Positions 33,931 to 47,300 of a stretch of DNA of 64,000 nt are shown in pieces (within the stretch, counting starts at the first letter, position 1; each line of letters begins with the position of its first letter). The position numbers and the translations under genes were made by a program. Source of the DNA: Apoderus coryli (taxonomy: Eukaryota; Arthropoda; Insecta; Coleoptera; Attelabidae). The notes below the pieces were generated by a model. The model worked only from the letters and a program-made list of their open reading frames with translations, did not search any database and had not been told where the DNA came from. Location of the stretch: assembly GCA_911728435.2 (NCBI GenBank), contig OU452202.1, forward strand, positions 16,967,135-17,031,134, written 5' to 3'.

Positions 33931-34638
33931 ACGTCTAAGGGGAAAATATTAAATCTGGTGTAAAAGAAAAGGAAGAAAAAGTCCATTTCAGACTAGATTG
34001 GAATAATCAATTTTTGATATGAAATTAAAGTACTAAGAAAAAAACATTAGAAGACTAATGCGAATCATTTGTAGTAAGCAATTGAATTATGAAGTTTTTA
34101 AAGCAATTAAGTAATTTCTCGTTTAAAAATTCTCATTTTTTGAAACTCTACCAACTAGTTCTATACTAGAACAAATGTCTGGTGTCGAAAATTGATCTTA
34201 GTGTTAACAATAATTCCTTATATTCATTAGAATGTGGACCGTCCTGAGCAGGCTTGGTGATAAGAGCAACCCAACTAGTGGATCTTTAAAAGTTTTAAAT
34301 TTATTTTAGTGTTCCAACATTAAGTCGATGATCTTATTCTTTATCGTCTTTTTGGAAGCCATATCTAACTATTAAATCGTGGCATAATATTTGTCGTAAT
34401 ATCTGGTCTCCATCTCATCCGTTGTATCTTTATTGCATGATTTTCTCAGCCTGCCTTAATTTTTTTTATGATGAGTATAAAACTAAGAGAAGTTAATAAT
34501 TAAACAGTAAAAAACAAAGTAAGGAAAACAAGAAAGAAGACAATAAATAAAGCCTTTATGCCAACCATATTCAGAATTAAGCTAATAGGATCATTCACAA
34601 TTTAATATGCTCCAAATCCAAAAATACAACAAGATATC
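33931..34638. other. Intergenic, 3' side of the K+ channel gene
   Basis: No gene seen. It should hold the 3' UTR of the channel gene that stops at 34639. Confidence 0.4.
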
Positions 34639-37600
34639 TCAATAAGCCACAGTCCATCGACGAGAAGATCTCCGTTTAAGGCTTGGTCGCTTCTTCATTT
34701 GCTTTGATCCCGTACTGCTTTTTCTCCGTCCTGCTAGAAATCCAGGTGGCAATTGAGCAATTTTCTGAAGAAAATTAAATGGATTTTCTTCATCAATTTC
34801 TGAAGGCGTTGGAATCAAGAGCGGATTAATACCACTTATTGAACTTTGTTTCCTTAGAGGTGATTCCAAACTAATTAAATTATCAGAATTTTGGCTTCCT
34901 GAATCTTCATTGTGTTCTGAAATAGAAAAAAAGTAAACAGCTATTATTTGGCACAATTGATATTCCTACCAGATTTCTCATGAGCGTTGTCTAGTTCTTC
35001 GGCGGAACATAAAGGTATTGGAACAATTATCATTTTATCAAACTTCTTCCAGTCCACCTCGTAACAATCTTGCTCAGTATTGAATGATATAATTTGTTCG
35101 AATTTGTGGGACCATAATATCTCATTGGATAAATAGCTTGTTCTACAAAAATAAAAGTAATGTGAATTTGTTAACGGAATAAGAGATACAAAACAAGAGT
35201 ACCTTCCTTGAACAAAAACACCTGTACTCTGCACGGTTGCATCCAAAATAGCTACAAGCTCAAACTTTTGATTCAACATATCACTGGCTGACATTTTATA
35301 AAACGGAGATTCCTCATCGATAACATGTACAACCTCCATAGGCCATAACATGTTCAAACAACTGTCACCACCATCTGCTATTACTGTTAATTCTGTCTGG
35401 TAATTCTCCAAAGTTTCACCTTCCGTGGTGTGGTTTTTCTGGAAGAGAATCGCTCGAATTGCCACACCAATCATTGGCTTTTTCTTGATGTCTCCGACAC
35501 GGAAAATAATACAGAGTTGGCCGTCGCGTAAGGTAACAACGGCGTTGCGGGAGAATTGGACTGTGTGTGTCGCGAATTTTGATCGGACCATTTTGGCGAA
35601 AACGATTCCTGAAATGTTGTAAATCAAATTAGACATAATTTCTTTTTTAAACTATTTCCAGCTTTGAATTTATTCAATTAAAATAAATAATCCCACGTCC
35701 GGCAGGTTAACTTACCAACAGTAAATGAGTCAATCATCATTCCACAGATACATTGAGAAACCAGAATGAAAATAGCTTCAGGACATTCTTCTGTGATAAC
35801 CCTAAATCCATAGCCAGTAGTATGCTGTGTTTCCAGCGAATACAGGAAGCATGAATGGAATCCCCAAATGTTTAAGACACAAGGTGTCCAACCTATTACA
35901 CAATAAATTGAAACTGGCCATCGCCTTTTGTCATGGTACTTATTATTTTTAGTTTTAGGATTTTACAAAAAATTTGAATGAGGTGGATGAGTTTTTCGTT
36001 TGCAAAGCTAGCTAGTCTTGGTTTCTGGTCTGATTTTTTCTTCGGAGTAAACACGATTTGGTATATGAAGGTTTTCTGGGTTTAATACATCTATGGTTAA
36101 CTACAGGTGTCAAATTTAATAACTTTGCGCATACATTTGTATTTTTTATTAAAATAGTAGTATACTTGCTTGTGAAAGACCTTAAGACACATGATTAACC
36201 TTTGTGCCAGCAGGAATTTTTAAATCTACTTCGACAGCGACAGTGCAGTGAAATGTTTGGCATTTCTTAACCCTCACCTGATTCAGCTTGCTTATCAGGT
36301 AGATGATCGTCATGCAGATCGCCATGTACGAAAGCAATTAACCACCAAAGTAATGTAAACGTCAACCATGAACCACAAAATCCACAAACCAGAAAAGACA
36401 ATGTGTATCTCCATTGCATATCCACCAAAGTAGTAAAGATGTCTTGTAGATATCGCCATTTACGGTTGCGTAAAAATTTTCTGCGGTGCACATTGGGGTC
36501 TCCGTCTTTGAGCACAACGCGTTTACGGTAACGAGGTTGCCTGTTTGGACCCCAAGTTTTACTTGAAATCAAAATCACAAATTCTTAGGTCACTGAACAA
36601 TAATAGTCAATCATTTTCAAAATTTGGCAGCTGAAGTTTAATCACAAGATTTATAAATTGAATCGATATCTCAATTTCCTAGGCCTAAATGATGAGTAGG
36701 ATCTATTTGAAGATACGGTTTAATAGAAGTTCTTGATTAGTTGCTGTCTTGACCTCCACTTTTTGCCAACTACTAACTACTGTTAATCAGTGATTAGTTA
36801 TTTTTGTCCTTTTATTTTTGATTATTCTTGCTGATTCTTGCGTCTATTTTCAAATTTTATTTATGCTTATTAGGCATTTTTTGTAGTGGTGAACAAGTTG
36901 ACGTGATTTATACAGATTTTACTAAGGCGTTTGACAGGATGGACCAGGGAGTGTTATTGTGAAAGCTGGGTTCTTTTGGACTTACTAACGACTTGATTTG
37001 TCGTCTCGGATTTTACTTGCATAATAGACAGCAGTTTGTATTTTATAACAGCTATAGATCATCCAACTATGCTGCGACGTCGGGGGTTCCCCAAGGTTCA
37101 AATTTAGGACCACTACTTTTTATTTTGTTTTTATTAATGACCTGGGCGAGCAACTGATGTCGAATAGACTGTTTTTTTGTTGATGATCTGAAAATATATG
37201 CAGGTATTGCCTGCCGGGAGGACTGTGAGGCTACCATCCGATTTGGTCAGGCTGCAGGACTGGTGTAGTATCAATAATCTTGGTGTAAACATTTCAAAAT
37301 GTAAGTATATGTCTGTATCAAAAAAAATATATATAATAAATTGTTCATACTAAATTGGTGACGCTGCAGTGGTCACACCTGAAGGTCACGGATTTGGTTG
37401 TGATATTTGACTCCTGACTGGAGTTTGTTGATCATGTTTGGACCAAGGCTGCGCAAGCGGTTTTATAGTTCGTAATTGTAAACAATTTGAGATTACTGAA
37501 GCTCTGGTAGCCTTGTATAATGCGTATGTTAGATCGAAATTTGAGTACGCTTGTGTCGTCTGGTGTCCGTATTACGAGGTACATAAGACCGCTTTGGGGA

Positions 37601-38424
37601 AAGTACAGCGAAGGTTTTTAAAATACCTTTCTTTTAAGATAGACGAATGGGGTTTTAGTGAAGATCTGCTGCTGACACATGCCAAAATGTCCTTCCTTTT
37701 CAATCAGATTGACAAATAACATGTCAACTTTTTCGTTATGCGTAAACATTTAACATAAAATGCAGACATTAAATGACGATAAAACTATTTGTCAACCATT
37801 AGTTTAAGTATTGACAGATACAATTGCAGTTTGTTTCCAAACTACTTGTGTAAAAGTTGTGACGGTTGCGAATTTTTCATATTAGTTTTTTCTACAAATT
37901 TGCTTATAATTTTTTAACGAATGAAGCACAGTTTTTTCTTTACAAAAGTTATTTAGAAAAATTAGCTCTTTTGAACTATGCAAAAGGTATGTTTCTGAAA
38001 AAAAAAAGTTAATGACGTTATTACTTCAGTTTCCAAACTTAGAAACAAAATGAAATATGGGTTAAAATGGAGCTTATTTAATCCTATTTAAGAACCTCTT
38101 TTCCGAATTTTTCTATCGTTTTTCATTTTCTCATAAAAGAGCTGGGACATCGAGTTTTGCTCACCCTGTACAATTTTATCGCTAGTAAGAATTTTACAAA
38201 GTATTTTGTCCTCTAATTATTAATTTGAACTACTTTTTATTTCGAGTTGTAGGATTCATGTAAGTAAAACTCTAAATTAGCAAAAATGCGACGTTTCGCA
38301 AACTATATTGCCGCTTTATCAATCACAAAAAAAAAATTAAAAATATGTTTGACAAATCAAGAACTTACCGTCTATAATCCTTAAATTTGTCTTTCAGCCA
38401 GGTAAGGCCGCCATTGAAGGACAT
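34639..38424 (-). CDS. Inward-rectifier potassium channel (Kir/Irk)
   Basis: Six minus-strand exons: 38369-38424, 36278-36561, 35716-35892, 35203-35608, 34970-35142, 34639-34916. All phases fit and the product is about 457 residues. Exon 2 encodes the cytoplasmic RKRVVLKDGDPNV slide helix and TM1 (SFLVCGFCGSWLTFTLLWWL). Exon 3 holds the pore: ETQHTTGYGFR (filter T-x-G-Y-G-x-R at about 138-144) and TM2 with D168 (CGMMIDSF), the acidic rectification site of strong rectifiers. Exons 4-5 form the cytoplasmic Ig-like domain (SRNAVVTLRDGQLCIIFRVGD). The C-terminus is basic and Ser-rich. Kir channels are tetramers that set resting K+ conductance, for example in Malpighian tubules. A LINE lies in intron 1. 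Which insect Irk this is cannot be decided. Confidence 0.92.
36884..37717 (+). mobile_element. LINE fragment in intron 1 of the Kir gene
   Basis: Broken frames read EQVDVIYTDFTKAFDRMDQ, SGVPQGSNLGPLLFI, then (shifted) DDLKIYAG, and at 37438-37719 YNAYVRSKFEYACVVWCPYY and RRFLKYLSFKIDEW. These match the LINE at 17865-19225 block by block. Antisense to the host gene, with several stops and frameshifts and no tail. Confidence 0.75.
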
Positions 38425-39396
38425 TATTTTTCTTTATCTACTTGTTTTGTTCTATGAATGATTAATTAGAAGATAATTTTCTAGACAAAAATCAGCACAC
38501 TACTATTATCAAAATGATTTGATTGAAAGTTTGTTTTTCCAACAGCGGAAATTGTGTTTTATTATAACAACAATTTTGATATTAAGCTATAAACCTAAAT
38601 CATGTCTAAATATTTAGCTTTTACCAATATAAATTTTATTATAAAATAAATATTCTTATTATGTCGTAGGAAAAATGGATGGATCACAGTTATGTTCACT
38701 TACATACATAATACCTACAGACCATACGGCCTTATTATTTTTTTTCTGTAATATTGTCTCAGAGTCAGGTGCGTCAGTTTGTTTGCCGAGAACCCTAATC
38801 AATTTGTGCATTTTTGTTGCGCGACTGGCAAAGTTGCGTAATTTTATTAAAAACAATATGCTGTAAAAATATTTTGTCCCTGAAAAACTTTGAAATTTTC
38901 GTCTATGATGGTCGATAACGAAGTCAAAATATACTTACTACATTCGTAAACCAATACAATACTGTGTGGCAAACGGATCTGTAACAGAGCGGCGTCGCGC
39001 GTCGTGTCGGTAAGGGGTATGCAGTTGTAATAAAACATGGCTGATATCATTCATAAAATTTCCAGCGGCGTGCGTTGTAAAAGTTTAGTAATAATTAATA
39101 GACATCTATATGTTACTAAAAAATTAAAATGAATGAAAAGTTCTACACGTGTTAGGTAAAGGCACTTAAACTATATCATCCAAGAAGTATTTTATTTATT
39201 TATTTATTTTAAATATGTACTAAAGGTTGCATACCAAAAATAAAACGTTCTTATGAAAAACAAAAACATTCTAAAACAACTTAACACTTATCGAAAATAA
39301 TTAAAATATCTGTTTGTTTTAAATATTTTGATTAAATATAACGATCATAATTAGTATTAATTTATAGAAGGTGGCAATCTGTCAGATTTCGTCATA
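38425..39396. other. Region upstream of the Kir start, possible 5' noncoding exon
   Basis: A GC-richer patch at about 38960-39020 is followed, on the minus strand, by a good donor (GTAAGT, near 38931-38938). This could be a 5' untranslated first exon of the Kir gene. The short frame starting at the minus ATG near 39038 runs into the donor but resembles nothing known. Confidence 0.3.
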
Positions 39397-39534
39397 TTAA
39401 CCATCATTATCATCAGTCTCGCTGTCGTCATCTTGTCCTAAATTTATTATAATGTGCTCAATTTCTTCCAAAACTTTGTTACTTTTCCAAATAAACAATA
39501 ATTCGCCCCTCTTGACGATATATCCGTATTTCAT
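39397..39534 (-). CDS. Short frame of 45 codons with an acidic tail, unknown
   Basis: MKYGYIVKRGELLFIWKSNK, then LEEIEHIIINLGQDDDSETDD to the stop. The composition is protein-like and the tail strongly acidic. It could be the last exon of a gene or transposase whose other exons I could not find. No acceptor was recognised upstream. Confidence 0.2.
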   Translation of the reverse strand: MKYGYIVKRGELLFIWKSNKVLEEIEHIIINLGQDDDSETDDNDG

Positions 39535-41075
39535 GAAAATAAAAACAACATATAAAATAGGTAGGTACGTAAAGGAATTGACGGCATTGGCGACTTTGAC
39601 ACTATAATGCTCATTTATTTTGTGTTCTTTGATATTTTTTTGCTTTTATATGGATGCAATTATTGTATATTATTATTAGCTACCTATAAACATTCGCTAT
39701 CACTTCTCTTGTTTGGCTGTTGAGTGTTTTTCTGCGGACAATGAAACAAAGTAGCAAAACAGCAAATTGTTCAAAATCACAAAACACTAAAGTAACAGAA
39801 CACTAAATATACAATAATAATTAGATAATATTGCAACTCACACACAACAACAAAGGTATAAATAACACAGCTCTGCCACTGGATGATTCAATATTACTCG
39901 ATATTCCAAGAGGAGTGGCAATAATTGCGGGGAAGTACTCAGTTTGCGCCAATTGTGACTTGAACACCCGTATGGCGACAAAACGTGCGAGGGTCTACGT
40001 ACCAATTAGGATCGTTCAGGCGGCGGCGTCTAAACAGTTCTTTTTTTTTTTTTGTAAATTATTTTTATTTATTAATATATTTCTTTTCTTTTCTATGGTG
40101 ACAATATAACCATACAACAAATAAACAATACAATAAAATAAGGAACAAAAATAAATTAATTTGTGGGAAATGTGGACAGTGTGCCACAAATACTAATAAA
40201 TAGACGACAGCATTATTAAAATGTATCAATTAATTAATTACAACTGATCTGATTTTGTTTGTAAGTATACTTAATCTTTATTACTATTAGGTACTCTTGT
40301 CGAAGAAAAGATTCCATTACTATTTATTATTTACGTAAAAATAAACAACTTTGTAGTGTATGTGGACAGCACACCACAGTACCCACTCAATTTTCAGATT
40401 TTTGCAATAATAGATTTGTAAAAATAGGGTATTACCTAATGTTCTATACATTTTTGAAAATAGAGAGAAAAAATAAAAAGTAAACGCATTTGTGTAATTG
40501 TGTATCAATATCCTTTATTAATATTTTCCATTTAATAATTTTAACAACAAAACTAACAAAGTTATCATCATTTCAGTTTCATTTTTCATTGCGATAACTC
40601 ATTTATCTATTCCCTACTGTCTATTAAAACAAAAAATTTTTAAGAATTTAATAAATTGTAAAAAAATCCTTCTCTATCAAAAAACGTGTAGATTCAAAAG
40701 GTCTCCTCGCTCGATTTGTAGGTACTTTGACGTTTCTATATTTTTAAATTAGAAAAATGCCTTTAAAAACACAATGTTTCACGGTCGATGGTAGGTTAGA
40801 CGTTTATGCGGACAACGGAACATAGGCCGAGAATAGCCATATTCTCGGACAGAATTGTTTTGAAAATTTGGTGACTTAAATAGATCAATCTAATCTATAC
40901 TTCTAAACTATTTTGACATTTGTGCCACTTCCCGTAAGTTTTGGCAGTGATTTAATAAGGTCTTACGGAATTCAACTGCGTTGCCAGATTCATCAAGTTA
41001 CAGTAGCATGGTTAACCAGTAAAAATAGGCATAAGCCATTTTCCTTGAATCGAACCAGTGTACAACGTAAATATA
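39535..41075. other. Intergenic DNA, nothing assigned
   Basis: A frame at 39831-40020 is more GC-rich than its surroundings (ARVYVPIRIVQAAASK), but I recognise no family. The rest is AT-rich without features. Confidence 0.3.
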
Positions 41076-42074
41076 CAGGGTGTTCAAAAACTTAGGTTCA
41101 CTAATAAGGAATACCTTAATAAGAATCGTGCCTGTCCATATTTGTGCTGGGTTAATACCAGGTCTGCAATTTGTCTAATTTTGACGTTTGGCGGATTTGA
41201 CGTTCATGACAACGTTGACAACTTGGACCTTTTAAATAGTGACTTGCACTATTAAGGATTCATCTTAACTTATTACTGCCTCAGGCTTATCTGCTGTCGC
41301 AAATCAGTTATTGGAACCAAATTTTATACTCCATGTTTTAATCACATCCTAACCTCGGATTTAAATTGTTTTGATTTTTTAGAAAATTTTTAAATAAAAC
41401 TACAATCAGCCCGGAGTCCAGCAAAAGATAACAATAATAACAAAAATAATGACGATATGTGAATTAAACAAAACTAACTGCCAAAAATAGGTTGTCGTGA
41501 ATGTCAAATCCGCCAAACGTCAAAATAAGGCCACAGTATAATAAATAATACAGTATTCTGACTTTCCGCTTGCGAGCCATTCTGCGCATATCGTAGCGCA
41601 TGCCGCCATTATGGGTTAAAACGTCACAATAATCGCATTGACGTAGATAGATAAAGTTCACTCCTGTGTTGAATATATAGTTCATTGTCGGCGTGTACGA
41701 GATAAATAAATATTGTGTTTGTAATCTAATTCTGTGTTTTTGGTATAGTGTTCGTGAGAATTAAAAGGATTTTATTTTTATTAACGTATCTTGTGATTAA
41801 TACAATGAACAGGTAGGACATGTGTGTGCTGCAAAATGTTGTCCCAATAAGCTCTAAACATTTTTTTCGCTTCCCCACAGATCCTGTTAGGTGAGTAATA
41901 AGTAAAAATAAAGATGAATACTAGATAATTTTACGTTTATAACAACTATTTGTATAACCGTAAAATTTATATTACGAAATGGCAGTATCTAATATGTTTT
42001 TAAACTAAATGAAAGTGAAATATAAACACAAGTTGTCTCGTGGCGAGATAGCATGATAACGCAATCAGCTAGGG

Positions 42075-42115
42075 GATATATATATATATATATATTATTG
42101 ACAATATATATATAC
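42075..42115. repeat. (TA)n microsatellite
   Basis: Runs of TATATA at about 42079-42095 and 42106-42114, split by TTATTGACAA. Lies at the left edge of the LINE fragment. Confidence 0.7.
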
Positions 42116-42692
42116 GGCCCTTGTTTGACAAAAATTGCTGAGAACAGGATTCAGTTGATGCAGAATTCAGGCACACGGCTTGTATGTGGAATTCGTAGGG
42201 GTGAAAGAGGCTAGCAAGCAGATTAAGGAAATCGGCTGGTTAAGAATGACACAACGTCGGATTTTCATTCACTAATATTGATTAATAAAAATCATCAGAT
42301 GGAAATAGGCGGAATACTTATATGAAAGATTGAAGTTCCGGGGATCGGTGTATGATGTGAATATTCCTCATAAAACTGTCATTACGCCACCGCTAGACTC
42401 AACATTAATCTTTGAGCGGTCATTTTCCTAGACGGTTTCAAAATATTACAACGCTCTACCGGAGAATATAAAAAGTTTACAGGGGTTTTCGTTTAAGAGC
42501 GCTGTCTGACACGTAATAGAACAAATTAATTTGTAAACATAAGCTACCTACTTAATTTGGGCAGCGATGGAAAACTATTTTCAGATAGGTTTAAGCTAAA
42601 ATATAAGGTTAAGTGCTTCAACTTTTATAAAAATATCTTTTTTACTAATAAAGTCTGTACTATTGTTGTGTTTATTATTATTATTATTATTA
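42115..42692 (+). mobile_element. LINE 3' fragment with ATT tail
   Basis: Degenerate frames contain ACMW and ITTLYRRI pieces like the C-terminal region of jockey-type proteins (compare [12 protein letters not shown] at 46742-46920). It ends AATAAAGTCTGT then (TTA)n at 42670-42692. No intact protein. Confidence 0.45.
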
Positions 42693-43090
42693 GAAATCAC
42701 CCAATCATGTCAACATTTAACTGATACCACCACTCAAGGCTGTTTTCAATCACTATGACACACCACAAATATTTCTGAAATTGACAGAGATTTTATTATG
42801 TACTTAAATATTTTTACAAAAATGAAAATACAGTACTGTGGTTAGAAACTGAAAACTATAATTATTCTTAGTCAGGACCTGACTTGTAACCCAAAATGGC
42901 GGCGTCATACGTCACAGTTTATTTCAAAGTGCCAATGCTGTACTTATTAATGCTGTGATAAGGCCTTATCCCTGCACAAATAGGGACAAGCACTATCCTT
43001 ATTAAGGTACCTATTCCTTTTTAGTGAACCCAAGTGGGCATGCGTACATGTCAAAATAAGGCTAGTCTTATTAGGGCCTGTCCTTATTGT

Positions 43091-44352
43091 GCGTCCAATA
43101 ACTATCTCATCAATTTAATGATGCCGTACTTATTTGGATAAATTGGGAAAACAAATCGCTAAAAACACGGCAATGGAAATTACGTTTTGAGCGCGAAAAT
43201 AGCGAACTGATTGGAAGGGAACCTACTGCCCATTTTACAGATTAGTCTCAATTTTATGGGCCAATTTAAAGACAAAATTTCCTCCTAAGAACCTGAATTA
43301 CTATACGTAAGCCAATATATAATTTTATCACTTCAAAAATGCCTAATTACGTTTGGAAGCACTTTGATCAATATCACTCTCAGTGGTAAATATTTTCAAT
43401 TTAGAATTTCATTTGTTACTTGTTCATTTCTCGAGACCTGTTCACATAGAAACCGTGTAAATGAATGTTCAAAAAGTATATTTTTGCATTGAAGAATTGA
43501 ATCTGGGCCATTATTATTCCAAAAAATATATTAGGTACATTTAACTAAAATTAGAGCGTTTTTTGATTAGATCCACTTGGTGTGACGTTATAACATCCAA
43601 ATCAGATGGTAAAAAATCCATAATATAAATAACACATTTGAATACGATGAACATGTCAATTTGTTATAAATAAAACAAAGCAAAGAGTCACTTTCGGTTC
43701 CGCGAAATGTCGCGCAACCTTCAATTAAGGGTGTACTACAAATATAACCTCAAACCCACGAACTACTTCACTTGGGTGAAAAGTTATGCTGACTAAAAAT
43801 CCTAGAATCAAATATAGTATACATACAAAAATTATAGCTAAGTTTAATAATAGATAATAATTTACTTGAACACTTCTATTATAAGTACTATTTCAATAAC
43901 ATTTTTTTCTAAACGAACCCTGTATAGCATACTTTGTAAGATTGTATTATTTTGAAAAAGCATTATTGGTTTATAGTTAATGTAACAGATTTTATAATTT
44001 TATTCGAACATATTCTATTGTCAAAAAGTATACCGCATTTTACAACAACGACAAAAGGACGAATCAGGCTTTTAAATATATTTTGCGTCACTCTGTATGG
44101 ATTGAAGGAGCTTTCTATCAAGCTTCAAGCATTATTTTGGGTGGAATGACAGACCCGCCTCCTAAAAATCAGAATTTCGACTCAGACCATAGAAATTACC
44201 GTTATACCGTATACTTTTTGTTTAACAATTAGGTTCATATTGTTGATTGAAATTATTGGTGTATGTTTTAGTTCTCAAATTGTAGAAGCTGGTGTTAAGT
44301 ATTTTGTGTTTGATGGCGTTAACTTCTTTTTTCTTCATTTTCACTTCAATTA
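43091..44352. other. Intergenic, 3' side of the calmodulin-like gene
   Basis: No gene seen. It includes the 3' UTR of the minus-strand gene that stops at 44353. Confidence 0.4.
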
Positions 44353-47300
44353 CTAATTTTTACTCATCAGAATGTTTACGAATTCTGAAAGAGAAAATAC
44401 AAACAGTTATTAAGAAATTAAATATATAAAACTGGTTACCTTCGTAATTTACTTGACCATCTCCATCCATATCAGCTTCTTTAATCATATCGTCAACTTC
44501 TTCTTCGGAAAGTTTCTCACCTAAACTAGTCATGACATGGCGAAGCTCTACAGATGATATTAGTCCATCGTTGTTTTTATCAAATACCCTAAAAAACATC
44601 AATGTTATATAATCGAGTAGATTCCTTTATTTACAATTAGACAATCGATCTTTGCTTTCAATATTATGAACGATCTGCCGATAGATGTACATACAAGGCA
44701 ATTGTTTCACTAAAGATTAATGTACACATGTACATTAATCTTTGGTTTCACTATTAGATACTTAAGTAGAGGCATAGAATAATAACTATAGATAAGAAGG
44801 GTCAGTAGACGCTAAAAACGACTCGTCGCAATCCCAGCCACATTCGGGCCCGCTACTATGTTATACTATATCTATATATACTATAAGATATTATACTATA
44901 ACTATAGTAGCGGCGAATTGCTTTGAAGACAGAGAGATAAAACGTTCCGACACGAAGTGAAGTAACTGTATATTAAACTATGGTAGAAGCCTACAATGGC
45001 TCCCGCAACAATCGGAGCCTTTTTCTACAATCGAAAGCCGAGCAGAAAAACAGTTTCCCCAAAGCTTCACTCCCGTACTAAGTATATGCTTCTAATTTCG
45101 TAAAACGAAAGAAAGAAAGTTTACTTTCCAATTTGTGAATACATTATTACGTATTCTAAAAAAAAATGAGGGAAAGTCTACCTAAATGCTTCACGAAGCT
45201 CGTCTTCACCGTCAGAATTCTTCATTTTCTTGGACATCATCTGTAAGAATTCGTTAAATTCAATGGTACCATTCCCGTCTTGGTCCACTTCATTTACCAT
45301 GTCCCTTAGTTCTGTTTCTACAAAATAAAATCTCAGAATTCACCTGCATAAATTCTTTAAGCTTTCACTAGTTTCGATGAAAGCTCTCATCGCAGCTATA
45401 AAAAGAAGTAAAGCTTATGGTAGGTGTAAGTTAGAACATCTTGTCGATTTCATAAAGCTGGGTTGAAGATTTGGACCCACAAGACACTAGAACATTAACC
45501 TTGTTTTCTTATACTAACAGCTTCTTGTTCTACTGCTTGATGACTAGTTAAATAATACTTAGAGCGATCTTGTTGGTTTTGGAAATGTTTATTCGATAAT
45601 GATTTATGTTAATTTTAATTAGTCTGACGATGATAATCCGTAGAGATTGTTGAAGTGTTTGCTAAAGATGTCATGAAACAAAGGAGAGGTTCAGTGAATA
45701 ATACTATCAACAAAGATACAGAAGTTTTAGTCGACAAAACACACGTAGAAGTATTACGTTGCTTCCGAAATAAGGAAATGTTTTATTTTGAATAATGAGG
45801 ATAAATAATAAGTACCTGTTGGTCTTTGTCCTAGCGATCTCATAACAACTCCTAACTCAGCCATAGTTATTGTTCCATCCTCATCTTTATCAAATAGCAT
45901 GAAGGCCTCCTTGAATTCAGCAACTTGATCTTCGGACAAACCATATTCACTCTGTATAGAATAATAAAAAAATAAATAAAATTAATCAGACTTTTCGCTA
46001 TGTAAAGAAAATCAAATAAAAAATCAGCTGCATGAGATAAAATTCCTTCTATATAGGCCATTCGCTTGAATTTTATCTCTTTGTCCAAATAATATTTTCA
46101 GTTCAGTTGTTGGTAACAGCAGTTTTCGTGGACGTATTAATAAGAGGCAACCGTCTGTATTGATTTGATTATTCTAGTGAAATTCTTTGCTGATAAATTG
46201 AGGAAGAAGAACATTTTTATGCAAAAATATTGACCGACATATTATTAAGGTCTTGCAATAAGTCCGTAGAATAAGTAAGAAAAAATTAAAATTTTGACAA
46301 ACCTCGATTTTATTATTCAACATTGCCTTCGAGGTTCAAGGGCAATACAACGATCATAGTGGTTTTTCAAATTTTCGATACCATTTTATAGTACTATTTC
46401 TCTTTCTCGGCAAAATAGGCCTCAGTTTCAGCGATTACATAATATAATATAAGAATAATAATAACGGCCTTTATTGACAAAGATATAAACAACATACGAG
46501 TACTATCAAATACAAAATTAAAATTGAAATACAATTATTACACACAATCAAGTATTAACACTCGTTAACACAATACTTGTTAATATTACACTATAGCATG
46601 GCGAAGTCTAGCTCGAATGGCTATTCTACAGCGACACAAAATGAAATAAACAGAGACTATACAAAAGAGTAGGAGATGAGGAAAAACGGCATTAGAAAAT
46701 ACAATATTAATGAACTGAGGGAGAGCTATGTGGAGCGGATATCACTGTAACTGGCCCCTAATGAGTAGATCCCTCATACACGTCCTAAACCTCTCAAAAC
46801 CATCAACCACCGTGAGATAGCCAGGCAAAGAGTTATATAATTTTACAGCGTTGTACGTAAACGTTCTACGAAATAGAGCAGTGCGATGACGTGGTAGAGT
46901 TAATTTAACAGGATATCTAACATTCATCATTGGACTTAAATTTCTTTCCAGCAAGCATTCTCTTGAAATCTGAAAACAGGAAAAAGTCGCTAGCGAGGAA
47001 TTCGAAGCCCAATTCATTCAATTTTGCCATAGTTTTCATCGATTTGTTGGCAAATGCGGCCGTTTCTTTGCGATTTCAGCCTTCAATCGATCCAAAAGTG
47101 GACAGTAACAGTCACTGTTGATGGTGGTTCCTTTTTGGAGATAAACGATTAATCCTTTCGCATCCCAAAATACAGACGCCATCACCTTGACGGCCGAGTG
47201 TTGCGTCTTTGCTTGCTTCGTCGATTGCTGTCCACTCAGCTGACTGTCTTTTGGATTCTGGTGTGTAATAATGAAGCCATGTTTCATCCATTGTCACATA

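Larger units (their letters stand above)
41076..43090. mobile_element. Composite inverted-repeat element, non-coding
   Basis: The left end CAGGGTGTTC (after TA) leads into GGTTCACTAATAAGGAAT and CCTTAATAAG. The right side at 42985-43033 carries the inverted counterpart (CTTATTAAGG, ATTCCTTTTTAGTGAACC). Inside, TTTTGACGTTTGGCGGATTTGACG (41173 on) is repeated inverted at about 41497-41527. No transposase is present. A LINE 3' fragment is inserted at 42115-42692. Confidence 0.5.

Noticed and set aside
39405..39420. TCATCAG (CTGATGA on minus) near 39411 as another hammerhead core
   Set aside because: No GAAAC box follows at a proper distance and the region reads as an acidic coding tail.
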